A stretch of 64,000 nucleotides of DNA from Sulfurospirillum sp. (lineage in GTDB: Bacteria; Campylobacterota; Campylobacteria; Campylobacterales; Sulfurospirillaceae). Positions 63,697 through 64,000 of the stretch are shown in pieces (position 1 is the stretch's first letter; every line of letters begins with the position of its first letter). The notes below the pieces were generated by a model, which was not told the DNA's origin, did no database searches, and worked only from the letters and a program-made list of their open reading frames with translations. A program made the position numbers and the translations under genes. Where the stretch lies: positions 62,001 through 126,000 of the forward strand of contig JADGDR010000001.1 of the NCBI GenBank assembly GCA_016744795.1, given 5' to 3'.

Positions 63697-64000
63697 ATGA
63701 TTAAAAACTTTAAAACTAACAACTTTACTTTAGTGCTATCAGGCGGAGGAGCTCTAGGAATAGCTCATCTTGGCATAATTAATGATTTGGAATCAAAACA
63801 ATTAATACCTTCACAAATCATTGGTACAAGTATGGGTGCTATTATTGGGGCATGCGTAGCTATAGGAATGAAAGAAAAAGATATTTTTTTATTCTTTGAA
63901 AAATTCTCAAATATTTTCAAACTATTAAAATTTTCATTTTCTGGTAATTCTATAATTAAAAGTGATAAAATAGAAAACATGCTAAATGGCATTTTTTTAG
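63697..64000 (+). CDS. Patatin-like phospholipase, N-terminal part (host)
   Basis: Runs off the right edge; about 101 residues visible. VLSGGGALGIAHLGIINDLE (oxyanion hole) and IIGTSMGAIIGACVA (nucleophile Ser in GTSMG) identify an RssA/patatin-like lipid hydrolase. TATAAT box about 15 bases before the ATG. Divergent from ribH. Confidence 0.85.
   Translation, partial: MIKNFKTNNFTLVLSGGGALGIAHLGIINDLESKQLIPSQIIGTSMGAIIGACVAIGMKEKDIFLFFEKFSNIFKLLKFSFSGNSIIKSDKIENMLNGIFL

Noticed and set aside
1-64000. CRISPR arrays, insertion sequences, reverse transcriptases, toxin-antitoxin pairs
   Set aside because: I looked for spaced direct repeats, transposase motifs, reverse-transcriptase motifs and small paired genes with known signatures and found none I can support.

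Overview
AT-rich, densely coded DNA from a Campylobacterota (epsilonproteobacterial) chromosome, probably Sulfurimonas-like. The inference rests on the right flank (asmA-like, pyrF, nusB, ribH, patatin; 60.5-64 kb) and on codon and protein style; the genus is a guess. Almost everything left of a tRNA-Ser(GCU) gene (60409-60499) is phage DNA.

My main reading is that two different podovirus-like phages are joined. 'Prophage B' is integrated at tRNA-Ser. Its integrase (59324-60370), early genes (51.4-59.3 kb, + strand), repressor (50615-51253) and head genes with a SU10-like major capsid protein (43.1-49.3 kb, - strand) lie on the right. The rest of its late operon is at the left edge (1 to about 3.6 kb) and runs out of the window. 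Between these halves sits 'phage-plasmid A', one complete 37,988-bp circle. It has RepL-like plasmid initiator, ParA and ParB, lytic replication genes, TerL, tail fibre, an N4-gp56-type capsid protein, a P22-like portal, a giant virion protein and a TerS-like protein. A is flanked by two perfectly identical 1,485-bp direct repeats (3665-5149 and 41653-43137) carrying the lysis cassette. This is what a single crossover between a circular phage-plasmid and a resident prophage would leave. It is also what a short-read assembler could produce wrongly.

Layout. 1-3.6 kb: end of B's late operon. 3.6-5.15 kb: shared lysis cassette, copy 1. 5.15-9.3 kb: A tail fibre and RepL. 9.3-9.65 kb: repeat-rich non-coding DNA. 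9.65-19.2 kb: A TerL, exonuclease, C5 methyltransferase, nuclease, DnaB, initiator and Cro-like protein (leftward). 19.2-19.35 kb: A immunity promoters. 19.35-27.4 kb: A rightward lysogeny region with a degenerate S24 repressor, a Rap1a-like secreted protein, structured non-coding DNA, small acidic proteins, ParAB and a small tyrosine recombinase. 27.4-41.6 kb: A structural genes (leftward). 41.6-43.1 kb: lysis cassette, copy 2. 43.1-49.4 kb: B lectin-type receptor-binding protein, capsid and portal. 49.4-51.4 kb: B secreted protein and repressor. 51.4-60.4 kb: B recombinase, P4-alpha-like primase-helicase with iterons, small genes, PAPS-reductase-like protein, Xis-like protein and integrase. 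60.4-64 kb: host.

Unexplained signals of most interest: three hairpins in A with an invariant TTGGCG loop and covarying stems; four parS-like palindromes confined to A; a three-copy 25-bp candidate late-promoter motif in A; iterons beside the B primase; a C-type-lectin receptor-binding protein in B whose last 55 codons look like the variable region of a diversity-generating retroelement; and a repressor in A that has lost both self-cleavage residues while B's is intact.
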